From the NCBI GenBank assembly GCA_039881145.1, contig JAYKKI010000006.1:21202501-21266500 (forward strand): a DNA stretch of 64,000 bases, given 5' to 3'. The position numbers were made by a program, and so were the translations under genes. Position 1 is the stretch's first letter. Every line of letters begins with the position of its first letter. Below the pieces are notes generated by a model. The model saw only the letters and a list, made by a program, of their open reading frames with translations, was not told the origin of the DNA and did no database searches. Origin of the DNA: Druceiella hillmani. Lineage: Eukaryota; Arthropoda; Insecta; Lepidoptera; Hepialidae. This document shows, piece after piece, positions 47,061 to 58,720 of the stretch.

Positions 47061-48201
47061 ATCATAATATATATTATAATATATTATAATCCATAATCAT
47101 CCAGTGAAGATTCACTGAACCTTGCCGGGACTCTGACGACCGGCCAGATTCCATCTTCCAAACTTATTATCTCAGAGCCCCTTCAGAGATACGATATTCA
47201 AAAGCGAGTCGAAAATATTACCATTTCTGGAAACAACATTCCAAAAACTTCATTACACACTTTCAACCGAATCAGATGAATTATATTGGTATTAAACCAA
47301 GCATAGGGATCGCTGGTAAAGTCGAGAATTCTGGAATGCAGAATTCCGAATAACAAACAGACTTGAGGTGTCATAGGACATCCTTTCGGAAATAAAGCTT
47401 CTTACGTATTGCATATAAAATGTAATTTTAATTCTTAATTAATATAATATAATACCGATGCAGTAATGAATAATATACATTTTTACAAATAATTATTGAA
47501 TCATTCATTACACAATAACAATCACTGGACAAAGAACGGAAATACATAAATAGGTTGAGAATGTTTATTTCCTTGTTGGGACGACTATAAACACACACAT
47601 ATAGATATAATTAAAGAGAATGAAGTATAAGAAAAGCAGCGCTATGCTCTGCTTATTGCATTTTGTCTCTCTTTTACTTCATCTTCCTCACTAACATGAG
47701 CATCAATGCGCGCAGCCCATCCAATGAGGAGTGTTGCCCGCATTCGTGACGTTTCTTAGATCCCATCTTAAACGTCAGTTAAGAAACTTTATTTCAAATA
47801 TTTAATGAATCACAAATTTAATTCTTCCATGTTAAAACATTTTCAAGCTTGAAAAATGAGGTAATCAAAAATTACAGAAAAAATTTTTATAAATAAATTT
47901 TAAATATCTGGAGACATTTGTACTTTAAATTATATTAATTTGAACCTTTGGAAAAAAATTTCGTAAAGAAATTAAAATTGTAAACAAATTAAAGATCTGT
48001 ATTAAAAAATCAAAGAATTTAATTATATTATATACTTCAGGGGAGCGATAATTTCAGACGAAATTATATAATCAATTCGAATAGAAAAATCTATTCGAAT
48101 CGGTTGGAGCGTAGTGAAATATATTTATTACGTTATAAATATTATATGTTATTTGTAAACCAATATACAAGCATTACACATTTATTTTCCATGTACATAT
48201 G

Positions 48202-48205
<4 letters not shown>
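47061..48205. other. non-coding, nothing firm
   Basis: 47100-47400 is less AT-rich and may be upstream LINE sequence, but no frame could be followed. A 10-bp perfect hairpin (ATTCGAATAG at 48075-48084, CTATTCGAAT at 48091-48100) lies near the end. Confidence 0.4.

Positions 48206-48259
<54 letters not shown>
48206..48259. repeat. (TA)n microsatellite
   Basis: Uninterrupted TA run with an ACATATGTATG lead-in. Confidence 0.95.
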
Positions 48260-48262
<3 letters not shown>

Positions 48263-48694
48263 CTTTTCTATAAGTACCTTACTTTTAATTGAAGTTTGTT
48301 TATGTAGTAAGTATTACTACATAAATAAATTTCAGTTTACTTCTAAAATCGGGAGCCATATAATCTTGCATGCATGGAAAAGCGAAGAGAAAATTTTTTA
48401 CAAAAACGTGTGATCTTTTTTCCCATTGTTTATTTGTATTTCCCGACGTAATTTTTCAAAAATATCATTAACATGAAAATTTGTTAACCTTAACTATATT
48501 TAAAAGCGAATCGAATTAAATTTAAATTAATGCAAATAAAATCGTCGAGAAATATATACATCGTGATGAATTTTAATTTGCAGTAAAAAATAGCACCGTG
48601 CCCGAAATTTAAAAAAAGTTTCATTTCGCTTTAAATCAAGATTTTGCTTTAAATAATCATTCATTCAAATAAAGATTTAGTTACATATTTTGTT
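48260..48694. other. non-coding, nothing recognised
   Basis: AT-rich sequence directly before the first large aligned island of unit 2. Confidence 0.5.
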
Positions 48695-50190
48695 TAAAAA
48701 AAGGCTACATAACGCATTATTGGACAATATTTGTAAGACAAACGTCCTTAAATGAGAGTGTTAATCGCTCATTCATGTTAACTATTCTGCTGTCTGTCAG
48801 GATTTTGTCTTAAATGCTATTGGGGTAAATCTGACGTTTGACATTGCCCTAAAACTTCCTTGATTCAGAGACTTTCTAGACAGTTTTATTTACAGAAACT
48901 CATTCGATTTATCTGATGAAAATATACTTACTCTCCTAAACTATTTTTTATCAGTAAGGCACTGAACTTGAGTAGCTGTGACATTTTGAGTACATTTTTG
49001 TTTATGATCCTTTTTTCCAAAAAATATACCTGCAATTCTCAGATAATAACGAAAGTGTTAATAGTTAGTCATATACTTTGTGTGGCATATATAATATCCA
49101 GATTTAATGTTTTGTGCTATAAGAGCAGTACTCAACAAGCCTCGATGTTTATTACACTACGGCCTTAATCTTCATTTTATATTACGATTAAATATATTTG
49201 TGATTTTCTACTCTGACACAAGCTTCCTTATTGTATTGTGTTCATATGATATATAACAATATTGATCTTTGAATTAAGCAAGAGATTGTCGTTACGTTAG
49301 ATCTAAAACAAAGAACTTATTAACCTATTCGAAAGGTAGGCCGTAGGATTTTGTGAACCGAAATTGTTAAAAAACAATAGATTTGTATAAAAAATACTTA
49401 TTATGAAAAATTCTCATATTTATAGACTTAAATAAAAAAATAATTAAAATTTCTTTGTCTTTTCTATTTTAATAAATCTTAATTTTAAATATACATCCAA
49501 ACATTATTGCCTTAGCCAGACATGATAATTCATGGATGGATACGTTTGGAACAAGAAAAACACTGATCTCGCAAGAACAAAATGCCCTAAAATGATCTAA
49601 AAATATTTTCTGTTTCGTAAAAAAACTCGTATTACTACGCGCTGATTTATTGTGTTTAGGTACATATAGTTACGACTAATAACATACGAAGTGTATTAAA
49701 TAATATTAGCACAATCAAACTTGTTGCTTCAAATTAAAAGAAATCCAAATAGATTTAGAGATATAAATAGCAAAAAAAACCATGCGCTGTCATTCAATCA
49801 CATGACAAGACATCGTTTCTGAAAGCTTCAAAGATGCAAAAAAATTTATTGTGGCTACCTCATATATAGAAAATGAAATCATACAACCTATTTTCGTCTT
49901 AATAAATTTATCAACAACAATACACCGAAAACTAGACAGCCAGTAAACAAAATATATATTATTGTAACGAGGAACGTATTGGTACAAAAATAATCCGTGC
50001 AAATTTAAATCATGAAGCCACGTACGCACAGTTCCCAACTCGTAATTGATAGATGATATATTATTTGAAGTAGGCGGCCGAAATATTCTGAGATGTTTCT
50101 TTAATTCACTCGCTGAACACGTCATTGGAATGGAGCAAGTTAGATAATAACCTAATCATTAGAGTCAACAAGAGACTGAACATATACTAT

Positions 50191-53059
50191 GATGGAATGT
50201 ATCTAAAATATTCTATTATTTGCGATCCAGAAATTTTTTTTTTCTGAAATTCACTTTTCGGTTGGTAAATATAAAATATCTGTACAATAAATAGTTTTAA
50301 AATTTTCACCTACTACTTTCTATCTTTTTCAGCTGAAGATTTGATCCTATTTTATTCGTAACGAAATATGAAAACACTTTTCTTGTCTGAAAGATTAGAT
50401 TACTGCTTCATAGTGGAAGATATGTTTCCACAAGTTATTAATGGATTCGTATCGTTACATCATATTTCGTGCCTTTTTAAACGCTTATTTTAAAATCTTC
50501 CTTCCTAAGATTCCCACATTGTCACTAAATGTCTATAAGGTTAAGAATTGAGCATGTTTTTCAAAACTGAAGATGGGCAAAATGAGTCTAAAATAATTTA
50601 TTCCTAAAATATTTTCTAAGCACGTTTTAAACAAACACTCAGGTATTTGTTTCTTCTGATTTATGTTACCATATTAAAAATTAATCATACCTTTTAAAAA
50701 TATATTTACTATCATTTTGTTAAGAATTAATGAATTTCATGCACATATAATTTTATTCCAATCTTTTCATTGGTCGTATGTAACTAATTTCGCCTTAATA
50801 AATTAAAAAAAAAGGTAAAACCATTTTTTTTACTGATAATTAACATAATAATCATTTATATTATTTAAAATGTACGATGTATACAGCATTCAATCCGTAT
50901 CTAGTCTATCTACATTAATAAACAAGTTTTAAATATAAAACTTAATATGTTGCAACATAATTATTCTAAATTTATTAGATGGTTATGTCAACTGTGGTAT
51001 CTTAGAGAGTTATGAACAAAAAGTACTGACAAGCTCGATATATTATATGACAAATTCAATATATACTATATGTGAATTACTGAATGGAGCAGCAAAAATC
51101 AGCAATTTTCAATAACATCTATTTCGAGACGAGAACTCACAAAACAAAAACAAATATTGCAGCATATTAAGTAGAGAGTATCACACGAGGTCAATATATT
51201 AATACATGACCTCGCAAAGGAAGCATCAATTTAAAAATTAGGTTTTGAATTTTTAGCGATAATCATATTTATTTGTTTGAGAGTACCTTATGCACTGTAT
51301 TCAATAGTTTTACAAAATTATATTTACCACCGACAAAATAAAATATTTGTATTTATATCTTATCCAAATTAAAATTTCTATATCTAAGATTTCCACAAGT
51401 GTTGCTTCTCGAATGTTTTAATTTTTGTATGCCTGGATAATCTTTATGGTACCATCTTGAAACAAGTGTTTCCTATATTTATAGATTTCACATAAACTAC
51501 ACTAAAATTAATTCAGAAATATGTCTGTACACGCTCTGCTACTTAGTGCAAAAGTTTTTTTGTTTTTTGATCTAAATTGTTTCTCATGAAAGAAGTTGCC
51601 TTTTCTTTATGAAACACCTGATGTTATTGCATGGAAAATTACTGCATGGAAATTATACAGGATTAACGGCTTCTTTTTATAGTTGGTTATAAATATTTTT
51701 TTATAGAAGACCTTAGCCTCAAGAAAAGGCAAATTTTATTCCGAATGAAAAATTTCGAATAGAAATTTTTGTGTTTGTGTATAAAATTATCATGCATTTA
51801 AAAACCAATGTGTCTATATCATGTAATTCAATATTAAATTACTTTGCCATAGGAAGACTGCGAAACTATTAGATATTTCTAGTTATATAAACCTTGTCAT
51901 TAAAGCCATAAATATCTGAAAATTATTCACCCCAACCGAATTTAATATTGTGGTAGATATATTCCGAAAATATAATAAAATCATAAATTTTGCGTATTGA
52001 CATTGATTGAAAAAAATTGTAAAAAAGTAATTGAGGAAATGAAGTATAAGAGAATCCATAAAAATTATTTTTGCAATTTTAGTCTGACTGCGTGTTTGTA
52101 CATGCATCATATAAAATACAAATCAAGTGCTAATATAACTAGTTTATATTTAATTACAATTGGTTTAATTAATGACAATACATGCAACATTTTTGTTCGT
52201 TTATTATATACATCTGGTTTTTAATCACAAAAAAATGTATAAATTTCTTCCTTAAACAATATTTCGTTCCACAAAATAAATTATTATTAGGCGTCAGTAA
52301 TGAAATTAGAGATTCTTAGTCATAAGAAATTAAATATCACTTTTCAAAGTACTTGTAAAACAAAAAAGCTTTTGAAAGTAAATTGGTAGTTTTTAAAAGA
52401 AAATATCTATGATATTTATAAGAAGTAGTGTATAAATAACAGAAATATTGATGTAAAAAACTGACAGCGTGATGCCATAAAAATCGCCTATGCGTATTAG
52501 TATAAAAAATATAGAAAGGTAACATAATCATAGAAGTATGAAATTAATCTTGAAAAAGCAAATATGTATATTATTAATTTAGTATTTTATAAAGTCTCAG
52601 CTTTTATTTCACAAATAAAGCCGTACAAATCACATACATGCAATGTATGCTATAAAATAATTGATAGGCGAAATTTCTCTTTGTTTCTAGTCAACTATTT
52701 CCAAATTTGTCAATTATTCTTTTTTTAATACTCTAAACACTACATGGGTACTAAGTTGATTCAATTTTATAACCTTTTAGGTGGCCTGCAACTTGACGAT
52801 CTGTTACAGAGTGAATGTGTATGTCACATTACCAAAAAAATATTATTTTATGTCAAATATTTCAAAAACTTCTACAGATAGACGTTGAAATTTATTATAA
52901 TTTTGTATTATTTTATGAATATGCTGAATAAAATCAGATTTCCAGCTTTTGCTGGTCCTAAGTTATGGACGTTACAAAATTACTGTGCAGTACTTCAAAT
53001 AAAGCGTGCAGTTTCCAAAAGCATAGATTAAAAAAAATAACGATAAATTTAGAATAGTT
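50191..53059. other. non-coding part of unit 2, poorly aligned to unit 1
   Basis: This is the counterpart of 26801-29190. Open frames at 51883-52110 (-), 51997-52224 (+), 52337-52531 (-) and 52958-53140 (-) have no recognised motif. Nothing else could be supported. Confidence 0.45.
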
Positions 53060-53499
53060 AATGGTAAAAGCAAGTATTAAAAATTTCGTTTGTGATATTG
53101 AATGAAACATATCTGTCAACAACCATGTCACCTCCAGCATATTTAATGAGATATCAAACTACGTTGTCTCGTTTTATGAATACATTGGATTTATTTGTCG
53201 AGTCGTAGACAGAAAGCGAAATAAATTTTATAAACAGATTTAACAAAATATTTTAACGGTTCTTATTTATGATGGTTCTAAATGAGTGCAGGATATCGAC
53301 AGTATGGTTATAATCACATGCATGATGTTTACATTTTTTCAGAAGATAGAGGCTTAGCAGATTGCAAAATGCTGCAATACGAAATAAACTTGGCGAACGA
53401 CTTCGTAACATAGCATAGTTAATGGCATACAGCTCAACACAAGCAAGTGTTTAACAGTTAACCACAGCTGACCCTGCGTTTCCTTTTAGGACCGATATA

Positions 53500-53501
<2 letters not shown>

Positions 53502-53589
<88 letters not shown>
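53502..53589. repeat. (TA)n microsatellite, left border of unit-2 insert
   Basis: The TA run has a single ACA interruption near 53545. It begins immediately after ATATACCAT (53495-53503), the copy of a 9-bp word that also ends the insert on the right. Confidence 0.95.
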
Positions 53590-53591
<2 letters not shown>

Positions 53592-53910
53592 AACATATGC
53601 ACTTTACAACCAGGAAAATTTCGAAAATTGTTTGGATGAAAACTGACTAACTTACTAACTAACTTGAAAACTTTTAAAATTACGTTAAAACAATATAATT
53701 TTTAACAGTACTAAACGTCAAATAAGAAACATTATCAATTATATCAACTTAATAGGTTTTACTATCTGTAAACCTTTATTTTATGACTTTTTTTAAAATT
53801 TATGACTACCAACTTTTGCATTTGCCATTACTATAAAAATATAATTATAGTAATTAATTTTCAAGATATAAACTTATATTGTACTACGCATAAAAAAAAC
53901 AAATGATATA
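53590..53910. other. non-coding part of the unit-2 insert
   Basis: AT-rich sequence between the left (TA)n run and the first flanking repeat of the telomere-like array. No feature was seen. Confidence 0.5.
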
Positions 53911-54151
53911 TGTAAGTAAAATAATTACCGGTTGTGGCTAACGTGCTAAAAAAATTGTTTAAAGAATAACTTCCATAAAAAATGTATATTTCCACAAAAA
54001 AATATTTGTTGTTTCGACAGTATAAGCAAAATCCCAGCCATTATTTATTGTAAATTGCAATAAATATTGTCAATATTAAACTTTTTTAAAAATTAAAAAA
54101 ATTGTATGTGAATTTCAAATATATTTAAAATTTAGACAACTAAAAAGTGAA
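53911..54151. repeat. left flanking direct repeat of telomere-like array
   Basis: This aligns with 54686-54990. Shared words in order are TAAAATAATT, CCGGTTGTGGCT / CCGGCCGTGGCT, AAAAAATTGTTTAAA, ACTTCCATAAAAAA, ATTTGTT, AATATTGTCAATATTAAACTT / AATATTGTCAACATTAAACTT, ATATTTAAAATTTAG and the final CAACTA..AAGTGAAA. It ends exactly where the CCTAA array begins. Confidence 0.88.
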
Positions 54152-54685
54152 AACCAAACCTAACCTAATCCAACCTAACCTAACCTAACTCAACCTAGCC
54201 CAAAATAACCTAACCTAACCTAACTTAACCCAGCTCCAACCTAACCCAACCCAGCCTAACGCAAACTAACCCAACCTAACCTAACCCAACCTAACCCAAA
54301 CTAGTCCAACCTAACCTTACCTAATCTAACCCAACCCAAACTAACCTAACCTAACCCAATCTAATCCAACCTAACCTAAATTAACCTAACCCAACCTAAC
54401 CTAACCAAATCCAACCTAACCCAAACTGACCCAACCAAACCCAACCCAACCTAACCAAAAATAACCCAACTAAGCCCAACCCAATTTAACCTAACCTAAC
54501 ACAACCCAACCTAACCCAATTTAACCCAACCTAACCTAACCCGACCTAACACAATCTAACCCAACCTAACCTAGCACAACTCAACCTAACCCAAACTAAC
54601 CTAACCTAACCTAACCTAACCTAACCTAACCCAAACTAACCTAACCTAACCTAAGCTAACCCAAACTAACTTTACGTAACCCAAC
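54152..54685. repeat. interstitial degenerate telomeric (CCTAA)n array
   Basis: About 530 bp of CCTAA pentamers with many CCCAA, CCAAA and CTCAA variants. The longest clean run (about seven units) is at 54597-54632. The G-rich strand (TTAGG) is the minus strand, matching the insect telomere repeat. The array is internal and degenerate, so it is an interstitial telomeric sequence and not a chromosome end. Confidence 0.95.
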
Positions 54686-54990
54686 TGTAACTAAAATAAT
54701 TTCCGGCCGTGGCTGATGTATTAAAAAATTGTTTAAAAAATTACTTCCATAAAAAAATTTATATTAAAAAAAAAAATATTTGTTATAAATATTTCGAAAG
54801 AATACGCAAAATAACATTCAGCCCGGCTCGGTCGGGCTGGGCTGGGATTTTGCTTTAATTTAAATAATCAGTAAATATTGTCAACATTAAACTTTTTATT
54901 AGTAATAAAATTAATAATAAAATGACAAAAATGAAAAAAATGGTATGTGATTTTAAAATATATTTAAAATTTAGGCAACTACAAAGTGAA
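54686..54990. repeat. right flanking direct repeat of telomere-like array
   Basis: This is the second copy of 53911-54151 in direct orientation, starting exactly where the array ends. It carries an extra GC-rich hairpin, AGCCCGGC TCG GTCGGGCT, at about 54821-54839, followed by GGGCTGGGATTTTGC. The left copy has instead GCAAAATCCCAGCC, which is complementary to GGCTGGGATTTTGC, so the internal piece is inverted or was formed by repair. Confidence 0.85.
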
Positions 54991-55414
54991 ATGAATGCCA
55001 TAAAATATGCAAAAAAGATATATGCCATAATACAAATAGACTTTATTGTTTCTTGTATGTTGGCACCATTTAAGCAAAATGTAGTTGTTTAAATTGACAG
55101 ATCAAAAAATAATATTCAATTTTAATAATTAATTGTTGTCATAAATACTTAACAATTCATAACAAATTACCCTTTTAATTGTGTAATAAGTGGTAAGTGA
55201 TAAAAGAATAAATGAAATAACTGGAAAACATGGTTAAAATCTGTTCCATCGCAAACTAAATCGTCAGGTACAAAATTTTTCAAATTGTTTTTTTTTATAA
55301 TAAATAAGCATCAGCTGCAGAATTTCTTTCCAGGTATGTAGTTTTTAATGTGTATACTTTCATGTGATGTCAAAAAATTATCGAAATGTTCCTGATTTTA
55401 AAGTGGATTTATAC

Positions 55415-55419
<5 letters not shown>
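54991..55419. other. non-coding part of the unit-2 insert
   Basis: AT-rich. Near the end, TATACCATACATATATA resembles the start of the left (TA)n run (ATACCATATATATA). No gene is present. Confidence 0.5.
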
Positions 55420-55475
<56 letters not shown>

Positions 55476-55482
55476 ATATATA
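55420..55482. repeat. (TA)n microsatellite, right border of unit-2 insert
   Basis: The TA run passes into GTGTGTGTATATATA and then ATATACCAT at 55478-55486, the second copy of the 9-bp word at 53495-53503. Immediately after it the alignment to unit 1 resumes (CAGTGGG). Confidence 0.93.
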
Positions 55483-55769
55483 CCATCAGTGGGAAGCCTC
55501 TATATTATCTAAATCGATTAGGATCATCGCTTTGGAAGTCAGACACAATTCGTACCTAATTATTCGTGGTAAATTATGTACTCGAATATAGCGGAAAGAT
55601 CATTTAGGAAGCATGGAATTCGTCTGATGTAATTTTGTTTACTAATTACTCTTGTGATATTAAGGCAAAGTAATTTACAACCTCTCAACGATTTAAAACA
55701 CACGGTAGTTTGCACAAGTAGAATTTGCTTAATGAATGTGTGGACAATTATAATGATGACTTTCACCAT

Positions 55770-56844
55770 AACTACTGGTCCTTCGAACCGGACGCACATC
55801 AGCCCAGATATTTACAAAAAAAAATAAAAATTCTCAAAATTTCAAATCTGACAATGTATGAACGGAATGGTGAATTATATTATCAAATGAAGCAAATATT
55901 TTAACAAATTAATCTTTCTAAATAATAATTTAATTTCTTAATTCAAGTTAATGTTTTAACAATTAAATTAAGTTTTAATAAAATAATGAATCTCAAATCT
56001 TTACTGTTTTACGACCAACGAAAATTCGCCACTTGTATGAAAAATTGGCATTCACTGACCTTAACGGAACAAAAGGGTTTTCGAAATCCTTTGCTGCTCC
56101 ACCAGATGGTCCCCTGAAGATCTCGACTCAAAGCTGTTCGTCGTTGGTCCGCAGGATAATTCACAATTTGATTTCAATAGAAGAAAACCTTTTAAATGTG
56201 TCTTCCGAGTAAAAAATTAAGACCAGTTTTACAATTTATTTTTATAATACACAACTTATTAATCTTATACTCGTACTTTAAAATAAGAATATAAAACTTT
56301 CTCGAATGAATGTTCCATAGCACGTTCCGATTTAAAATTGAAGTTTTACCAAGACAATTTAGAGACAATTTTATTATTTAAAAAAGGAATGCAACAGAAA
56401 TTCCTTCGAGAAAATTCTATAACTTACAAAAATTATTCCATATTTCAATAAAATTCAATACAATGTTGTTGGCATTCAAACATTAGAAAGCCATACAGAA
56501 GAAAAAAAAACATTGGAACTATTAATAATTTGATAAAACGTCAAGTCGCAAATGTCATTCCTCACACAGGTGGCGATTAAATTAAGTTTAACAAATTTAA
56601 TTGATATCTAAACTAAATTATTCTCATGCAATAATTATAAAATAAAAATAAAAGATTACTATTTTGAATTATTACAATTTTTAACCAACTGCTATTTCCT
56701 TTGACTCTTCACCGATGTAACGCATACGCCAAGGCGCAAATGCTGCCGATTAAATAACGCCTGTCTCTATCAGTGCTGTTCAGTCTTATGTTCTATCCTT
56801 TTCTCCGTTAGCGTGTCGTAACTCGTCACGTTCATATCGATGTA
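55770..56844. other. unit-2-specific block of about 1 kb
   Basis: The aligned flanks are only about 50 bp apart in unit 1 (29900-29950). The block is partly less AT-rich (56010-56170, 56700-56830). GACCAACGA near 56014 and TCGTTGGTC near 56143 form a short inverted pair. No family was recognised and no coding frame was found. Confidence 0.45.
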
Positions 56845-57355
56845 TGTCAGTCGGGGCCGCTTCTAATTTTGTGGCACCGATGTTTTTGTAATATTTGTGT
56901 TATAAAATTAAATATATCTGTGATCTGTCTATTTTTTCAGATTATGATGTTTTCACTCAATGCAAAAAATAATTTTCTGTTCACAAATCTATTTTAGATT
57001 GTAACCTTTCTAAGATTGTGTGCCCTGTACTGTTAAAAGCTCTCGCGTTTCGCACTTAATTAGTTCTTACGCTCGCATTGTAATATCTTTACTTACATAT
57101 GATATTTCTTCAAAATCAACGTGTATAATCAAAGTAATCATATATAGGGATTTATTACTTTTTTACAGAACATGATCTAAAAGATGAAGCAAAATAAATT
57201 TTTTGAAATATGTCATAGTTGTTTATTTGATTATTTATTTATATTTGGCACACAAGTAGTACTATTATAATTAAACTCCAATTTTCCATGAGACCTTTTG
57301 ACAAAACAAAAATTATTGGGTCGATACTTAATTAAATTGTAAGTTTAAAAATATC

Positions 57356-57600
57356 GTGTTTGTCCGCCAACGCTGCTCGTTGCGTGCAGCCCCTAAAAAA
57401 CCCTGCCCGATCATTTTCACACTTATAGTCAGTTTGGAGACGCACCGGTATTCTCCCTGTCATCAGTTGCTTTTGCTCGCCGGCGGTGGCGCCGCCGCGT
57501 ACAGCATCCTAGAGCAACCGTGTTCGAACATGCAAACTTATAAACCGAACGCTGTTGGTCGAACACATTCGGAAAAACCAGCGTATTGGACATGATCCGG
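57356..57600. other. GC-rich block, unit-2 specific, unidentified
   Basis: This is the most GC-rich stretch of the window. It contains CCGGCGGTGGCGCCGCCGCG at about 57479-57498, a near-palindrome. The plus-strand open frame 57356-57595 (79 codons, ATGs included) runs through it, but no motif is recognisable on either strand. The aligned part of unit 1 (before 31030) lacks it. It may be an inserted element fragment, an exon of an unrecognised gene or a CpG-rich regulatory patch. Confidence 0.5.
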
Positions 57601-58657
57601 TCCGTTTACTATGCACACGTCTTGCGCGCTAATTGACTGATGTATTATAAGTTCTCGCTAGGCGGATATGTTGTTTATTATCAGTCGTACGGGGCATGGT
57701 ATGGATTACCTCTATGCATATCACAAACTGTGTAGTACTAATTATATAATTTTTTCATAAGTTAGTGTTGAAAAATTATGATATAGGTTTTTGCATGATA
57801 TTACATTATTCATTACCAAAGTATGATATTTACCACAGGCAATGATTGCGGAGTTTGACAGAATCCATTTATTATTGCAGGATGGATAATTGTCCATTTA
57901 TTATTGTCTTTATTTATTGCAGGATGTTTTCCTTCGGACTCCTTTTAAAATTTAATATGAAAATACTTTAGAAACATTTTTCAATCATAACTGGATTTAA
58001 ATGTCCAATTATCACAAGGACAAATTCAATAAAAAAATTCAATACCAGTATCGCTCAATATTCTAAGTCATAAGTGGTAAGCATTCGGTATGTGGTACCT
58101 TGCACAACACTTAACTCTTGGGTAACCGTTTAAATATTAAATCTAAGGAAAAGGATGAGATGCAAAAATATTTTTTTTGATTATGATTATCTTATTTTGT
58201 GCTCAGAGGTTGGTTTAATATGTTAATTTATTAACAGCTAATTATAATATACCAGATATTACTTTGTATCTGTTACAGTTCTAATCGATCGATTCTACAA
58301 TCCAACAAGCTGTGATAATTGACATATAATCTGAAAATTTTGGTGGCTATGTTTGTGGGGATAAAATCGTCATGGTCATCAATAAGTTTTCAATTTAAAT
58401 AGATTTTATTTTCGAATAATTTAATGTAATTTACATCTAGTGAAATAGCTTTAATATATTTCAGTAGCTTTAATATATTACAATAGTTTTTTTATTAAAC
58501 TTCAAAAGTAATAATTATACTATAACAGTATTGTCATTTTATCTTTACCGTTTCGTTGATTGGACATTTAATAGCATTCTATAATTTACGAAGCCATATG
58601 TCAGCCACATGATATTTCCCAAAATGGAAATCAAAATTCATCATATTATAATTTTGC

Positions 58658-58720
58658 CTAATCTATCAAATAATTATTATATATTTAATATAACTATATA
58701 ATTAATATTTGATAGATTAG
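58658..58720. repeat. imperfect inverted repeat
   Basis: The core arms CTAATCTATCAAAT (58658-58671) and ATTTGATAGATTAG (58707-58720) are perfect. Outside them TAATTTTGC / GTCAAATTTTA continue the pairing with mismatches, and the loop is AT-rich. Confidence 0.8.

Noticed and set aside
54152..54685. Array as a true chromosome end
   Set aside because: The array is degenerate, about 530 bp long and flanked on both sides by long internal sequence.
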